DNA of 64,000 bases, from NCBI GenBank assembly GCA_021186555.1, contig JAJKFL010000003.1, forward strand, positions 43,420,408-43,484,407. Reading direction: 5' to 3'. Both the position numbers and the translations under genes were made by a program. The notes below the pieces were generated by a model. It was given only the letters and a program-made list of their open reading frames with translations. It was not told where the DNA came from and did no database searches. Origin of the DNA: Reticulitermes speratus (taxonomy: Eukaryota; Arthropoda; Insecta; Blattodea; Rhinotermitidae). Positions 36,921 to 46,896 of this stretch are shown piece by piece (the first letter of the stretch is position 1; every line of letters starts with the position of its first letter).

Positions 36921-37353
36921 ATTATTAAATTAAGTTACAGACCGACTGATGCACACTAAAACCACTTTTTATGTAGCTTTATTATTAAAATAGTACTCTT
37001 CACCGTACAACAGGCAGTACACTTCGCTCCCCACAAAAACATATCACATGCCTTTAATACCACGATCCCACACGCCAGCACTTCCGCAATCTACTATATA
37101 CAGTACTTTTACAATTTTACAACTTTTAACGAGTCTTTTACAAGATTTTAACTTATAATATATAAGTTTTAAGTGCCGTTAGAATATTTAAAATCATGTA
37201 TATGAAGTGACTGTAGCTTTCAACAAAAAAACCCCTGACGATGATCCTAGAATCGAAACACGTGTTGGGGTTATAATTTTAAAAATTTTAATAATAAAGC
37301 TACATAAAAAGTGGTTTTAGTGTGCATCAGTCGGTCTGTAACTTAATTTAATA
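36921..37353. repeat. Fold-back element with 65-bp inverted arms and a hammerhead-like motif
   Basis: The left arm, about 36921-36990, and the right arm, about 37283-37353, are near-perfect inverted repeats (both include CAGACCGACTGATGCACAC or its complement). The interior is unique and AT-rich. Just inside the right arm lies the motif at 37230-37273, listed separately. The layout matches the 285-925 element in principle but shares no flanking sequence with it. Confidence 0.75.
37230..37273 (+). ncRNA. Hammerhead-ribozyme-like motif (copy 3)
   Basis: CTGACGA at 37235-37241 fits the CUGANGA consensus. One extra T follows. A short stem GAT (37243-37245)/ATC (37252-37254) closes the loop CCTAGA. 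GAAA is at 37255-37258, overlapping the palindrome ACACGTGT (37258-37265), then T37266 as the candidate cleavage base. AACCC before the core can pair with GGGTT after it as stem I. Short palindromic third stems are known from hammerheads that act as dimers. Confidence 0.5.
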
Positions 37354-37543
37354 TGACGAAGATGCACGGTGTCAACAGTGTGAAATCACGTACGAAGTTT
37401 GCTTCACAATTTGCCGTTTTGGAAGGAGATGATAAAAGTTTGTTGTAAAGTAGTGGTTACATTTGACAAATACGGACTGGAACTTTCCGAGCAGAGTTGC
37501 CTCGTTTGTGATAATGGAGGAGCACCATAAAAATTGAGGTTGG

Positions 37544-38299
37544 CTATTTCTTGTGAGAGGGGATACGTTGGCTGTTTCTTGTGAGAGGAAATACGTTGGC
37601 TGTTTCTTGTGAGAGGGGATACGTTGGCTATTTCTTGTGAGAGGGGATACGTTGGCTATTTCTTGTGAGAGGGGATACGTTGGCCATTTCTTGTGAGAGG
37701 GGATACGTTGGCTATTTCTTGTGAGAAGGGATACGTTGGCCATTTCTTGTGAGAGGGGATACGTTGGCTATTTCTTGTGAAAGGGAATACGTTGGCTATT
37801 TCTTGTGAGAGGGGATACTTTGGCTATTTCTTGTGAGAGGGGATACGTTGGCTGTTTGTTGTGAGAGGGGATACGTTGGCTATTTCTTGTGAGAGGGGAT
37901 ACGTTGGCTGTTTCTTGTGAGAGGGGATACTTTGGCTATTTCTTGTGAGAGGGTATACGTTGGCTATTTCTTGTGAGAGGGGATACTTTGGCTATTTCTT
38001 GTGAGAGGGGATACGTTGGCTGTTTGTTGTGAGAGGGGATACGTTGGCTATTTCTTGTGAGAGGGGATACGTTGGCTGTTTCTTGTGAGAGGGGATACGT
38101 TGGCTATTTCTTGTGAGTGGGGATACGTTGGCTATTTCTTGTGAGAGGGGATACGTTGGCTGTTTCTTGTGAGAGGAGATACGTTGGCTGTTTCTTGTGA
38201 GAGGGGATACGTTGGCTGTTTCTTGTGAGAGGGGATACGTTGGATATTTCTTGTGAGAGGGGATACGTTGGCTATTTTATGTGAGAGGGGATACGTTGC
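37544..38299 (+). repeat. 28-bp minisatellite, 27 copies
   Basis: Unit consensus, given in two pieces: CTATTTCTTGTGAG then AGGGGATACGTTGG. I count 27 units, 756 bp. Variants recur: CTGTTT for CTATTT, TACTTTGG for TACGTTGG, and TTTGTTG for TTTCTTG. Units 10-14 carry the same variant order as units 16-20, with a change in the last one, so a six-unit (168-bp) block was duplicated. The unit length is not a multiple of three, so long minus-strand frames over it are not coding. Confidence 0.97.
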
Positions 38300-38563
38300 G
38301 CATCAACCCACGCTCCCCAGTTAGAATAATGTTTTGCGGGATGTGACGCTGTGTAATTGGTAGAAATTTACCAGTTTCATGGGAAAACTGCCTTCTCCTT
38401 TAGGGTACAAAAGCAAACCGCGCGTGAAAAGTAGTGTACAAATAAAGGGCGCTATTATTGGATCAAGCCGAAAGGAGATGCGGGAGAGAGGCCTAAACGT
38501 CTTGAGGAAGAGTGTGGGAATTAATGTGATTCAAGAAGGAAAGTGGTGAGATCTTCCCTTCGG

Positions 38564-38576
38564 CCCCCCCCCCCCC
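38564..38576 (+). repeat. Poly-C tract (13)
   Basis: Uninterrupted run of 13 C. Confidence 0.9.
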
Positions 38577-38854
38577 GCAGGTATTGTAAACAGGTCACAG
38601 TGTGCGTGGTTACGACGGGAACATTAGGACGTTGATTGGAGTAGTCGGTACGTCGGTATATCGGTTCCAGCACAAGGGAAACTACGCAGAATGCAAGGTT
38701 TAGTCTTCGCTCCTGGAGATAGATGTCACGGGTTCCTCTGAAAGCGTTATAAATTGTTGCGAGACAAAGCGGCATTACATCCCCAAACGACAGTCAAATT
38801 CGTAGGCACCACAGTCTTACTTGTCTCGTTTTACTGACTGAATTACATTTGTCC

Positions 38855-39150
38855 ATCGGCAATGCGGATCCCTGGGTGGTCCGGACAACTTTGGGGCCAA
38901 GTGCAACCCAATATTTCCTACTGAAGTTATTATTACAGTGCATCATCACCATAATGATCAAATACTGTTAGGTACAGTATTTTCGGTTTAGGGAGTTTTG
39001 TTTTAGCACTGAGTGATGATTTTTTGTATCTTACCTATACCACGGAGTTTCCCCTCGGTGATCCGGATTCCCGGGTGATCCTGACCACTCCCCCCCCCCC
39101 CCCCCCATCATATAGTCCGGATGACCGTGAGAGTACTCTACATTCAAACT
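38855..39150. mobile_element. Possible pogo/Tigger-like MITE remnant
   Basis: Contains several copies of a CCGGA-type motif: CGGATCCCTGGGTGGTCCGG near 38,866, ATCCGGATTCCCGGGTGATC near 39,061, and TAGTCCGGATGACC near 39,113 followed by GAGAGTACTCTAC. On the minus strand the last reads GAGTACTCTC, four bases, then ATCCGGAC, which resembles Tigger terminal repeats. A matching left end was not found. A 17-base C run (39090-39106) lies inside. Confidence 0.35.
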
Positions 39151-39314
39151 GAAGTAAGATTTATTTTGAGACGCAGGCTTTGTTGCAAAGACATTTGTTT
39201 TAATCCATTGATGGTAACCATATCGCTGTCACGCTGATAAACCAAACCTTATCTCAGATTATGAGTAGGCAGATATAACCTATTCTATCCGATCGTACTG
39301 GCACTTGAGTAAAA

Positions 39315-42300
39315 ATGTTGAAGGTGACACTACTGTACCTGTTTATTACCTGCTTCACGTTTCCTGTTGCACATGGCGGTATGTTTCTTTTCTTTGTAGT
39401 TTAAAATTCTGTGTTTAATTCTTCAGTGACGGAGAAGAGTGAAGCGTCGTATGCACGGAAAGACGGTAAAAGTGTCTGTGTGTACTCTAAAATTCTTAGA
39501 AATTGCTAGCACAAATTGTTCCATTCGCTACATAGTTCTGTAGTAGAAAGAAAAGCAGCTCTCACTTTACCATGAATTATATATCGAATGTGTAATTACA
39601 CATTCGATTTAGGTTTCAGGCTCATGTGGTTTTACGTGTATAATTAAGACTCAAGGAGTACTTCCATCCCTGTCTTTTAGGCAATGTTGTGTTTCAAATT
39701 CAGTGGAATCGAAATGGAGAAACCAAGGGTAGTGCCTTTCAGCTATTCATGTTTCATCAGAAATATTGTCCAGTTACAGTTTTCTGTGCCTGTATCTCTC
39801 TGCTGGCCGGCCTTTCTTAACGACAACCTAATCTTTCAGCAAAGAACTCTGTTATTACAAACGAGGATCTAGAAACCGAGTCTTTGAGGAATAACCTTTA
39901 CGTATGTTATGCAGAAAATCCATCTACTTTTAAGTTGTTAGATAAAGTGCAGTTTAAAACTAATTAATTTCATTTCCTTTTTAATGTTTCTATAAATATC
40001 TACAGCAGCAGAGCAGATGAGTCGAGATTATAATGAAACTATGTATATATGGTTAAGCCTCTAAACCCTAGTGGTTACTTTGTGTACCAACACATTTAAC
40101 ATTCAAAAAATATATATCTGCCCACAGAGGGCATTTACGTGTTTCGTATGGTTCTCACAACAGCGTTTATTTCAATGTACATTTTTAATTAATTGTTTTT
40201 TTTTTAACTGAGACGGTGTGTGTTTACTGTGTGATACGACCTGACACTTTATTTAGAATTAAGGTTAATATTCGTCTGTAAAAGGTTAATATATATATAT
40301 ACCGAGTCGTTTATACTCATTTCTGAGTGTCGTGACCCTACTGGCACGAAGCCATAGGTTGTCATGGGAGAATTTACCAGCGGTGGTTTCCCGTGTACGA
40401 TTCTATTCATCCTCATAGGACCGCTAGAGCCCTCTAGCAGCCGATCAGGAGATTTGGGCGACAAATGACCGCTAAATTTGGCTTACGAACGTCTATATGT
40501 CCGTAAGGTTCTTTTACATGCCTTACTTTACTTTATCTTGTCTGGACCATTAAATTAAACATTGTTTGCCCAGTATTGGGCTACGTCAATTCCTTTTTTA
40601 TTTGCAAGCCATAAATCCTCGAGGGTGCATTGGTGGGGGCAGTCCTTGCATGACAGGAGATGCTCCATATCTTGTACCTCTCCACAGCCACAATATAGAT
40701 CGCCAGCGTCTGTTTTGCCCCATTTCACCATATTTGTTTTTACTGGTGCCACCCCTGTTCTAATGTGATTAAGAGATTTCCAAGTATTAAAATCAAGGAG
40801 GTCGCCACTAGGGCAAATCTGGGTGAGGGGGAAGTCTTCGGGTGGTTCAACTTGCACTGTTCTGAGGAAGCTATTCCGCGATTTTAATCTTCTCTGTGGT
40901 GTTCTGGCTCCGTAGAGTGCATGTCGCTCATCGACAGTATGCTTGATTTTCTCTATGTGTTCCGCTGCCTTCCGTCGAGATGTAGGAGCTGCGAAGCCTG
41001 CCGCTCTATAGAGGTTTGGCAATGGCGTTGGTTTTATACATCCTGTCACTATCCTACATGTCTCGTTGAGCGCCGTGTCGACTTGCTTGGTATGGGCAGA
41101 TCTATTCCACACAGGACATGCGTATTCTGCAGTTGAAAAGCAAAGTGCTTGTGCAGTTAGTCGGAGAACGTTAGGGTTTGCTCCCCATCTACTTCCCGTA
41201 AGCTTTCTAAGAAGATTGTTTCTGGTTGTTAATTTCTGTCTTGTTTTGATGCAATGATGCTTGTAGGTTAAAGACCGGTCCAGGGTAATTCCAAGATATT
41301 TAGGCTGGTCTGTGTGCTCCAAGGTGCTTCCGTTCCATGAGACTTGTAGTTTTCTCCCAGCTTCTTTTGCACGGAGATGGAAAGCGCATACTTGTGTTTT
41401 GGAAGGGTTAGGTCTTAGGGAGTTCTCGTCGTAGTAGGCAGACATAGCTTTAAGAGCGCTTTCAAGTTTTTGTTCTACTTCGGGAAAGTGTTTTCCTTGG
41501 ACGCACATGTCGTAAATCTACGACATGGGACAGACGGCTTTACTTCCCCTCCGAAGGAAGTGGTGCTACGGATTTTTATCACCCTTAAAAATCCATCTAC
41601 TTCGGCCGGGATTGAACCCGCAACCTTGGGTCCAGTGGCGAGCACGCTAACCACTAGTCCACCGAGGCAGATAAAGGGTTAATATAATGTGTATATTACA
41701 TGACGCTACGCCTTTCAGGACGGTTATATGATCTGCAGGTGTGCGTGTAAAGTTACTGGTTGTGTAGCGCCTTAAAAATCGACTCGTGATGCAACGGAAG
41801 CTAAAAATTAAATGTATATATATATATTTAGGGTTTAAAAGCTATACATGAAAAGGGAAGTGATCTGTATTTATATGTAAGCGGTAGTTGATGATATTTC
41901 TGGTAATTTCTGCACTTGCGGGTTTTGTAGTCTTTGTGATCCTGATAGACTTTCTCTTATCAAAATACACACACTAATGATGCAACCGTCTTATTTAAAA
42001 AAAACGTCCGTAGAAAGCTTTTGGATGACACGATGTGATGTTTGGTCAATTCTTTTTACTTGCATAATTATTCTACCAGAATGTCAAAGTTCATACGCCA
42101 ACTCCTTTCTTTTATATAGTTCTCAAAGCAATAATAAATAAATAAATAAATAAATGTAGTTTGATTGCTTCTTTTGATGACAGACGTTACCTGCTACTCA
42201 TGCATAATGGATGGAGCCGCGACGGACCGTTCTTGTGAGACTAATCCGGCAGCAGTGACCAATAGTAACCCCACTGTTAAATGCTCGCAAAAGTATTGCA

Positions 42301-43124
42301 CAATTAGAAGACAGGAATATAGCGACCCTGCTGGTAAGTAGCTCTAAATGAGGTAACCATATCTAGCACTTCGTATTTTGGAGGTCTCGAGTCCTATTAT
42401 CGGCTCGGATACCGGTAATCCTGAGGTATTTTGTAGTTTTCCTTAGTTTCGCCAAGTACCTTAATTGGCTGCGACCACTTCCCTACTTTTTCATCATTCA
42501 CAACAAATCTCCCCATTCAATTCAGTTGTGTCTGTGGAATTTAGAAAGTAGCGGTAGATAAAGAAATAAAGAAAAAGAATAAAATTACAGTTAGGGAAAC
42601 AGAAAGTTAAAACTTGTCATTGTACTTATAACTCTGTAAGGAGTACAGAAGTGTTTATTGAGGCCTATTATATGTTTTAATGATGGAATAACTGCATTTC
42701 TGTGAATGCAGACCACAGTGATAATCATTTAAAGTGATGAGGAATGACTTGAATGATTTCTGCAAACATAAAATTTGAGCCACTTGTGTGAACTATTTCA
42801 GGGCAGATCTACACGTTCTACCGTGGCTGCACCGATGATGACACTTCGACCGTGTCGGAGGGAGGCGGTTTCAAGGTGTACATTAGAGTCTGCACATCCA
42901 ACCTCTGCAACAACTGGGATGGTATTTCATCTAGTCCCAGTGGGGGGTCCGGTGGTGGTGGTGGCGGAGGTGGCAGTGATGGTTCTGGAGGCGGTGGGAG
43001 TGGTTCTGGCAATTCTGGTTCTGGAAGTGGTATCCTGTTCGTTGATGGAGGGGCGGGAAACCAGCGGGCTGATCTGTATGTCGCCATCACTACCTTTAGC
43101 GTAGTCATGAAACTGTACTGGTAA
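39315..43124 (+). CDS. GPI-anchored Ly6/uPAR-domain protein
   Basis: Small secreted surface protein of the insect Ly6 family; relatives act in septate junctions, neuronal excitability or sleep. Exons 39315-39378, 42184-42333 and 42802-43124 join in phase 1 twice and give 178 residues. An in-frame TGA lies just upstream at 39306. Residues 1-21 are a signal peptide ending VAHG. The Ly6 domain runs from 22 to about 108, opening with CYSC and closing with VCTSNLCNN; it has eight cysteines (25, 28, 40, 55, 60, 81, 102, 107). Residues 113-148 are an unusually long Gly/Ser linker. The C-terminus (NQRADLYVAITTFSVVMKLY) has a small-residue site then a hydrophobic tail, as GPI signals have. I cannot name the orthologue. 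Confidence 0.88.
40292..41672 (-). mobile_element. tRNA-headed SINE, split by a LINE fragment
   Basis: On the minus strand the tRNA-like head starts at 41672 (CTGCCTCGGTGGACTAGTGG, then GCGGGTTCAATCCC), and the first part of the body runs to about 41510. The rest of the body resumes at about 40525 with CATGTAAAAGAACC and runs to a TA repeat at 40292. A LINE fragment fills the gap. CATGT at both junctions is a possible target duplication. The element lies antisense in intron 1 of the Ly6 gene. Confidence 0.65.
40526..41509 (-). mobile_element. 5'-truncated LINE: RT C-terminal part, open for 317 codons
   Basis: The frame 41508-40555 is uninterrupted, so the insertion is fairly young. It reads from the RT palm/thumb (NPSKTQVCAFHLRAKE, PKYLGITLDRSLTYKHH) through TAEYACPVWNRS and LNETCRIVTGCIKPTPLPNL to a cysteine-containing tail (LYCGCGEVQDMEHLLSCKDC) and a stop. 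The catalytic motifs lie upstream and are missing. The 3' end is a short AAGTA-type repeat. Intact relatives encode an endonuclease and the full RT. It is not a host gene despite the long frame. Confidence 0.85.
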
Positions 43125-43261
43125 AGGAACGTAAGAACAGCGAGGGATCACTGTGTCATATGCTTTAGCCCGTCACTGTATATGAGAAAACTGGCTAAAG
43201 TATATAAATTAAACATATAATACAAAACCACATTAGCTTTTTTAATGAACGTCATCCCATT

Positions 43262-43432
43262 GTGTTGTTAATAGTACAAAAATTAAATCAGTATCTGTCC
43301 AAACAAACAAAATACTAGTTATGATATAGAACTACATATTTCGACATGAGATAGGTCGAAATATGTAGTTCTATATAATAAATAGAATTTAGTTGTGTTT
43401 GGAGAGGTATTGATTTAATTTTTGTCACATTA
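43262..43432. repeat. Fold-back (MITE-like) element
   Basis: The two halves are imperfect inverted repeats over about 75 bp each. The centre is a perfect 20-bp hairpin stem, including AACTACATATTTCGAC and its complement, with loop ATGAGATAG at about 43348-43356. The outer parts share ACAAAAATTAAATCA and its complement. AATAAA at 43377-43382 lies within it, 253 bases after the Ly6 stop, and could serve that gene as a polyadenylation signal. Confidence 0.8.
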
Positions 43433-46400
43433 CTTTCTTTGTCCAGATTATTGAACGAATTTCGAAGACGATTGTGTTTGGGTCTATACTGAAAACTGTA
43501 GTGCTAATTTAATTTTCTTTAATATGATCGTTGTCCATAGATGAAGTGCGTATAGAATTTCGTAGGAATATTTTCAAAAAAAAATCCATGAAACTGACAT
43601 TAAAAATATGCTGAAGTCCAGTATATGTCGATATGATAGTAGGTGCCGAATTACAATGGTGATCTTCTTTCTTTCCGCTGTGGGTGTAATGTCCATATTG
43701 ACGATTATCTGTGTCAAAGGTAGAACCTATGTATACGAGTAAAATCAGTTTAATATCCCTAAAGTCTACATGTTTGTAACCAACAGAACTATATTACCCT
43801 AAACAAATGTAAAGGTCCGTAAGATTTTTAAAATTGAAAGAGAAAGTGTCAGAAAATCTGTGCACTAAAATTGAATATATTTTGAGCTCAAGTTACCTTA
43901 ATTATTTATTCGTCCAGCCGCCTACTAATTTCACTGTGGATAATTCACCTTCTGAGTGTTTACATAGATGCGTTTGTCAAAGATGCATGTGCTACATTCG
44001 GGCTGCAGTGCCAGAATTTTAAAGTGAAATATCCTCCATTACGTCAAATTTTCTCTGAAAAGGCTAGCTGACACATGAAGAAACGTTTCATTTCCAAAAC
44101 CATTTTAACATGTTGTGTGCGCGTGTCCATTTGTTCACCTCCTGGTTCAGTGTTGAGATTAATTTTATAAACAGAAACTACCCTTTATTGGACTCTCTAT
44201 TAGCATCACCCTCTGAATTTTAAGTTGCTACCATTATGTAACATGTAACACGGCGGTGGTGTGAACTTCTGAGTTGTCATAATACTCTTTCAATTCAGTA
44301 TTCGTTTGCGAAATTGTGTAACCTAACACAAAATGTCTCTTCTGTCATGTTCCAAAGCAGGGCATAGAAAGCCTGTATTAACTGGAACAGCCCTTGGCAG
44401 CGGCATGATAACAGCGACGTTCTGTAGCAATAAATCTCTGTAATACTCACTAGAGTAATTATTTACAAGAATGACAACATGACAACACATGAGATATTTT
44501 GGTTTGATGGACTGTTGTAACTTGCATGAAATTTGTGTTATAATATAGACTGCAATAAATGTATACATGTGTGAAGGGTGTGTTTTATTTTACTTTGTTA
44601 TGGTGATTGTATAATTATTTGCTTTTCAAGTAGTGGTACGCCTGTAACTGCTGGTAAGCGGAGGGTCGTCTGGTGGTAAGCGAAGTTATTTGGGAATTAA
44701 CATTTTCTTCAGAATTTAATTTGAAAAACGTTAATTGTTTGGTTAAAGCTGTATGAATGTATTTAAACAAAAAGAAAACCCTTTACAAAGCATACACCAA
44801 AATACTATTTTCTTGTTCGAACATAAAATGTACATTGTCCTCTGTGATGTAATGGCGACTGGCGACGGAACATTGTAACATGTTTAAACACATCAAGCAG
44901 CGGGTCAGATCTGAGGAACTGGGGACTCAGAATGTCATTGCTATTCGTTTTGACTGTTCAATTACATCTCTATAACAGTGGTCACTACTGAGGTGCAAAT
45001 ACACTGTCATAAAGGCTTTCAATCTCACTACCTGAAGGTGGAAAGCGAAGCTGCAGGCAGGAAATAAGCAAATGTTTTGCGATACAAACTGAGATATACT
45101 TACCCGAAATTCAGATCTCTGGCAGTAGAAAGCAAGGGATAGTTGTGATACTTGTTTGTATTATCTAAGAGATTTTACCGCCAGTTTGAAACAATTACGA
45201 AACCTGTGTAGCCCGCTCAGTGACGTAATTTTAGTGTGATTGCTGTTAATAATTACATTGCAGTTTTAACAAAAGAGCAAGCATTAGATATAAAAACTTT
45301 TTATTCGATTCAATACTTTATTTTTTTATTTTAATGTTTTAATAGTACATTGAAGTGTTATACAGTTTGTTAACTGTAGAGAGATATAATTAGAGAAGCA
45401 GAAATTCCGTGTCTCTTATACCTGTGCGGTGCCTAGTGGTAAGAGTAAAGTATTTTTTGTGTTACGATTTCGCGAGAAAAAGAGTTGAAAAGCACTGTTT
45501 TAGAGAAAATAATAGTCATCAAATACTCCAGGTTTATAAAACATGAAGTGTCATTACCGCGTACTGCCAGATGGACTAGAAGCACACCCACACAATCTGT
45601 TTTATCACTGTCAGCATTATCATTTCATAAGGGCATATATCTCCCGCAAGGTCACTTCCTTTTAAGTTCAAACTACACTTTTCGTGCTACATTTCCGGCC
45701 CCTCTCATGGATCTTGATTTCAGTACCCTAGTAACATTCGGTGGAGAGTACAAGTTATGAAGTTCCTCAATGCGTAATTCTCTCCCTTCTCCTATTACTT
45801 GTTCCCCGCTCGGTCCACATACTCTATTTAGCGCTTTGTTCTCTAATAGAAATCCCTAACCATATGAAAACGTCAAAGGAAGAAAAATCACTTTTGCGAA
45901 AATCTATGGTTTTAAATTGGAAAATATATAGCTCTATTTGGCAGCATCTGGCCTCCGAACGTGTAGGCTGAAGGACATCTGACGTGTTTCTCCTAATCTA
46001 TCTTTTGCGCAACATCAAACATATAGTTCGTTCCTTTTTCTGCCACGGTTTATTTTCGTAATGTAACACACGAAGTGTCGAGTTTATTACAGACCAACCA
46101 AGAAAAAAATTACTTTTGCAAATCGTAATAGCTACGTAATTATAAATATGAAACGTGTTTTAATAAAGCTCATTATAGAACACATCTATAACGAAGGCCT
46201 CCTTAAATGTATGCCGTGCTTTACATAATAATAGTACATAAAATGTCCAGTAGGGGATGACTCTAAAGAAAGAACTGAACATCGAAACACCTGCAAGGGT
46301 TGCAGTACCTTACTTATCAGGTTTACGTCAGTCGTCGTCTGGTTGTTTCTGTGTGTGGTCGAGTGCAGTGGAGACCAATAGTGTAAGTGGCCGTCAAATG

Positions 46401-46637
46401 ACACAGCCTTACAGAAAGGCTTTTGTTAAACTGTTTACATTTGTAGAAAATTTCAAACATTAAATTTTTCATTATTTTTATATTATAAATAAGCGCTAGT
46501 ACTTGCAAAAAATTATTTAAATATTTCATTGAAAATAACTAATGTGATTGCATTTGTGTGCCGAGTAGAGTTCACATAACCACGCAGACGTATAAATTGC
46601 TTTTTATTTAATAAGCAGAACAGTTGCTTTACAGTGT
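43433..46637. other. Intergenic, nothing firmly recognised
   Basis: No supported gene. Around 45,745-45,990 several frames resemble a peptide that recurs in insect repeats (LLLVPRSVHILYLALCS), so a decayed repeat of unknown class is likely there, with low confidence. Confidence 0.45.
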
Positions 46638-46896
46638 TCCCCCCAATGGCTCGACAGCCCCTTGGGGGCCTAGGCCGCCTCATTTTTCGAGACTTCGTGA
46701 TCACACACTTTTTAGACACATCACACTCGGTAGGACTCCTCTGGACGAGTGACCAGCCCGTCGCAGAGACCTCTACCTGACAACACACAACATTCACAAG
46801 AGACAAATCTATGCCCTAGGCGGGATTCGAACCCACAATCCCAGTAAGCGAGCGGCCGTAGACCCACGCCTTAGACCGCGCGGCCACTGGGATTTA
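46638..46896 (-). mobile_element. tRNA-derived SINE, family C (copy 1)
   Basis: The minus-strand head at 46896-46810 reads CCAGTGGCCGCGCGGTCTAA and GGGTTCGAATCCC. The body contains AGGTAGAGGTCTCTGCGACG and GAGGAGTCCTACCGAGTGTG. A plus-strand copy lies at 63252-63430. Confidence 0.85.

Noticed and set aside
37372..38299. Regularly spaced repeats that could suggest a CRISPR array, and a long repetitive minus-strand frame
   Set aside because: The units are directly contiguous without spacers and 28 bp is not a multiple of three; it is a minisatellite.
40555..41508. 317-codon open frame that looks like a host gene
   Set aside because: Its motifs are those of a LINE reverse transcriptase C-terminus.
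42818..43108. Proline-rich minus-strand frame opposite the Ly6 exon
   Set aside because: It is the shadow of the Gly/Ser-coding tract on the other strand.
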